DNA of 7,407 nt from Candidatus Stahliibacteriota bacterium (GTDB lineage: Bacteria; Hydrothermota; UBA3073). The notes under the pieces are model-generated. The model searched no databases. It was not told the origin of the DNA and saw nothing but the letters and a program-made list of their open reading frames with translations. Both the position numbers and the translations under genes were made by a program. Where the stretch lies: positions 1-7,407 of the forward strand of contig DAOUSS010000072.1 of the NCBI GenBank assembly GCA_030627085.1, in the 5' to 3' direction. Shown piece after piece: positions 6,213-7,407 of this stretch. Within the stretch, counting starts at the first letter, position 1. Each line of letters begins with the position of its first letter.

Positions 6213-7267
6213 TTTACGCCCAATCCTTCTTTTTCGGAAATCCTGTTTTCGCCTTCTTCTGTAATTACTCCACCCTCAACAATTTCTTTTTCTAGTCCCA
6301 GATGACCATCAAGATCTGCGTATTTTATGTTTTCAGTTGCAATTGCCAGGTGCGTTCCTGCGGTTATGGCTACCTTGGTTTCGCTCATACATCCGAGCAT
6401 ACATTTTATACCCGCTCCTTCTGCTGCTGCAGCAATCTTGGTAGCATTCATTATACCACCAGATTTCATAAGTTTTATGTTTATCAAATCACAGATATCT
6501 TCTCGTATCGCCCTTATTGTATCCTGCAGCGAATGGACACTTTCATCAGCCATCACAGGGATAGCTATCGAGTTCTTTACCTGTTTCATTCCTTGAAAGT
6601 CGTACGGTTTGACAGGTTGTTCAAGGAACTCAATATCATAGGGCTCCAATTTTTTACCTACCCATATCGCTTCTTTTACAGTATAGCCCTGATTAGCATC
6701 CACACGGATAGCCGGGGTGTAACCTATGCTTGCCCTTAATTGCTTGATCTTTTCAATATCCTCTCTGGGGTTAAGCCCAATTTTGATCTTCAGGATTTTG
6801 GCTCCATCTGTAATAAGCTTGTTTGCCTCTTCTATAGTTGCGTCTATAGGCTTAATACCGATAGTTATGGAGATTTCTACTCTGTCACCACCGCCACCAA
6901 GCAAGGTTTTTAGCGGCTGTTTTGAAACTTTACCAAGTATATCCCAGAGAGCAATATCAACCGCACATTTAGCGCTTGAATTAAATGAAATTGCGGAGTT
7001 TGCTTTGTTTATTAATGCTTCTATGTTGAGGGGGTCCTCACCTAAAAGGAGTGGTTTTATTTTATTCTCTATTATATCAATCACAGTACCCTGTGTCTCA
7101 CCTGTTATTTTTGATGAGGGGGAGGCTTCACCGATTCCATAGATTTCAGAATCTGTTTTGATGACCAGGATTACACCCTCATACACGGTATGTGTTCCAT
7201 AAGCAATCTTGAATGGTTGTTTTAATGGGATGCTTATCGGGATTGGTTTTATATGTGTAATTTTCAT
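6194..7267 (-). CDS. ykfB: Dipeptide epimerase, L-Ala-D/L-Glu type (enolase superfamily)
   Basis: This 357-residue cytoplasmic enzyme is expected to interconvert L-Ala-D-Glu and L-Ala-L-Glu, allowing breakdown of the peptide released from murein. It has the N-terminal capping domain (about 1-120) and the C-terminal barrel of the muconate-lactonizing subgroup. Catalytic features are K160-I-K162 (general base K162), metal ligands D190 (RVDANQG), E216 (EFLEQP) and D241 (MADES), and the opposite lysine K265 (NIKLMKSGG). GCMSET (292-297) and the D-x-D pair D318/D320 (ADLDG) are typical of dipeptide epimerases, which use the pair to hold the substrate ammonium group. Ala-Glu specificity is inferred from these motifs and the context; other dipeptides are possible. 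The start is well supported by AAGGAG at 7273-7278. The last residues, CRGIL, and the stop are encoded by the 32-bp palindrome, so the C-terminal tail is probably not ancestral. Confidence 0.92.
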   Translation of the reverse strand: MKITHIKPIPISIPLKQPFKIAYGTHTVYEGVILVIKTDSEIYGIGEASPSSKITGETQGTVIDIIENKIKPLLLGEDPLNIEALINKANSAISFNSSAKCAVDIALWDILGKVSKQPLKTLLGGGGDRVEISITIGIKPIDATIEEANKLITDGAKILKIKIGLNPREDIEKIKQLRASIGYTPAIRVDANQGYTVKEAIWVGKKLEPYDIEFLEQPVKPYDFQGMKQVKNSIAIPVMADESVHSLQDTIRAIREDICDLINIKLMKSGGIMNATKIAAAAEGAGIKCMLGCMSETKVAITAGTHLAIATENIKYADLDGHLGLEKEIVEGGVITEEGENRISEKEGLGVNCRGIL

Positions 7268-7272
7268 AATTT

Positions 7273-7278
7273 CTCCTT
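7273..7278 (-). promoter_or_regulatory. Ribosome binding site of the epimerase gene
   Basis: On the minus strand AAGGAG lies 5 nt before the ATG at 7267-7265. It is the best Shine-Dalgarno match in the window and fixes the start that gives the complete capping domain. Confidence 0.85.
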
Positions 7279-7320
7279 ATTAGAAGGGTAAGACTGTTTG
7301 GCCTTTGGCGGGGCACCATG

Positions 7321-7407
7321 AGCCTGCGACCACCTTGTTAAAAACTGGTCTGGTAGTCGTCCCGCTAGGGTGGGGCGTATCATCGCAGACTAAAGTCTGC
7401 GGCTACC
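7321..7407. repeat. Repeat-rich leader of the epimerase gene (right edge)
   Basis: A hairpin is formed by CGCAGACT (7384-7391) and AGTCTGCG (7394-7401) around a 2-nt loop. Its right arm plus flank (7394-7407) recurs in diverged form at 7321-7334, with 11 of 14 bases shared. The segment is richer in G and C than the genes. The element may continue beyond the window edge. I see no gene, tRNA or clear promoter in 7279-7407. Confidence 0.55.

Noticed and set aside
6302..7142. Three plus-strand open frames opposite the epimerase
   Set aside because: They are antisense to a gene with all catalytic motifs intact, and their translations show no family resemblance.
7300..7380. tRNA-like or small RNA gene in the GC-richer right edge
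   Set aside because: I could not form a cloverleaf or find the conserved T-arm; only short repeats and a small hairpin are visible.

Overview
The window is an AT-leaning bacterial fragment with six protein-coding genes in two converging blocks. The plus-strand block (219-5662) encodes, in order, an uncharacterised TIM-barrel glycosidase-like protein, a BadF/GlcNAc-kinase-family sugar kinase, a large multidomain N-acetylmuramoyl-L-alanine amidase, and a PBP4/DacB-type D,D-peptidase that looks like a lipoprotein. Each junction overlaps (by 20, 10 and 4 bases), so the four genes are almost certainly one translationally coupled operon. The minus-strand block (7267 down to 5652) encodes an L-Ala-D/L-Glu-type dipeptide epimerase followed by a DUF218 (YdcF/SanA/ElyC-like) protein. 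The two blocks overlap tail to tail by 11 bases.

Read together, five of the six genes fit turnover or recycling of peptidoglycan. The D,D-peptidase and amidase would cut crosslinks and strip peptides from MurNAc. The epimerase would convert L-Ala-D-Glu so that it can be catabolised. The kinase would phosphorylate a released amino sugar. The TIM-barrel protein is the plausible but unproven glycosidase of the set. No permease, MurQ, NagA or NagZ is visible. The kinase substrate and the TIM-barrel activity cannot be fixed from sequence alone.

The less expected content lies at the gene edges. The 5' leader (1-218) is a cluster of 21-nt mini-hairpins with a fixed frame and stem arms that change in a compensatory way, in both orientations. 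A perfect 32-bp palindrome supplies the last five codons and the stop of the epimerase gene. A 7-nt tandem repeat encodes the core of the DacB lipoprotein signal peptide. The right edge carries a further palindromic repeat. The amidase has no signal peptide, although it carries Ig-like and carboxypeptidase-regulatory-like domains, and it contains a second amidase-like domain that has lost most metal and catalytic residues.

The lipobox suggests lipid-anchored envelope enzymes. The repeat load and divergent domain architectures suggest an uncultured, diderm-type candidate-phylum bacterium. This taxonomic reading is inference; there is no marker gene in the window.
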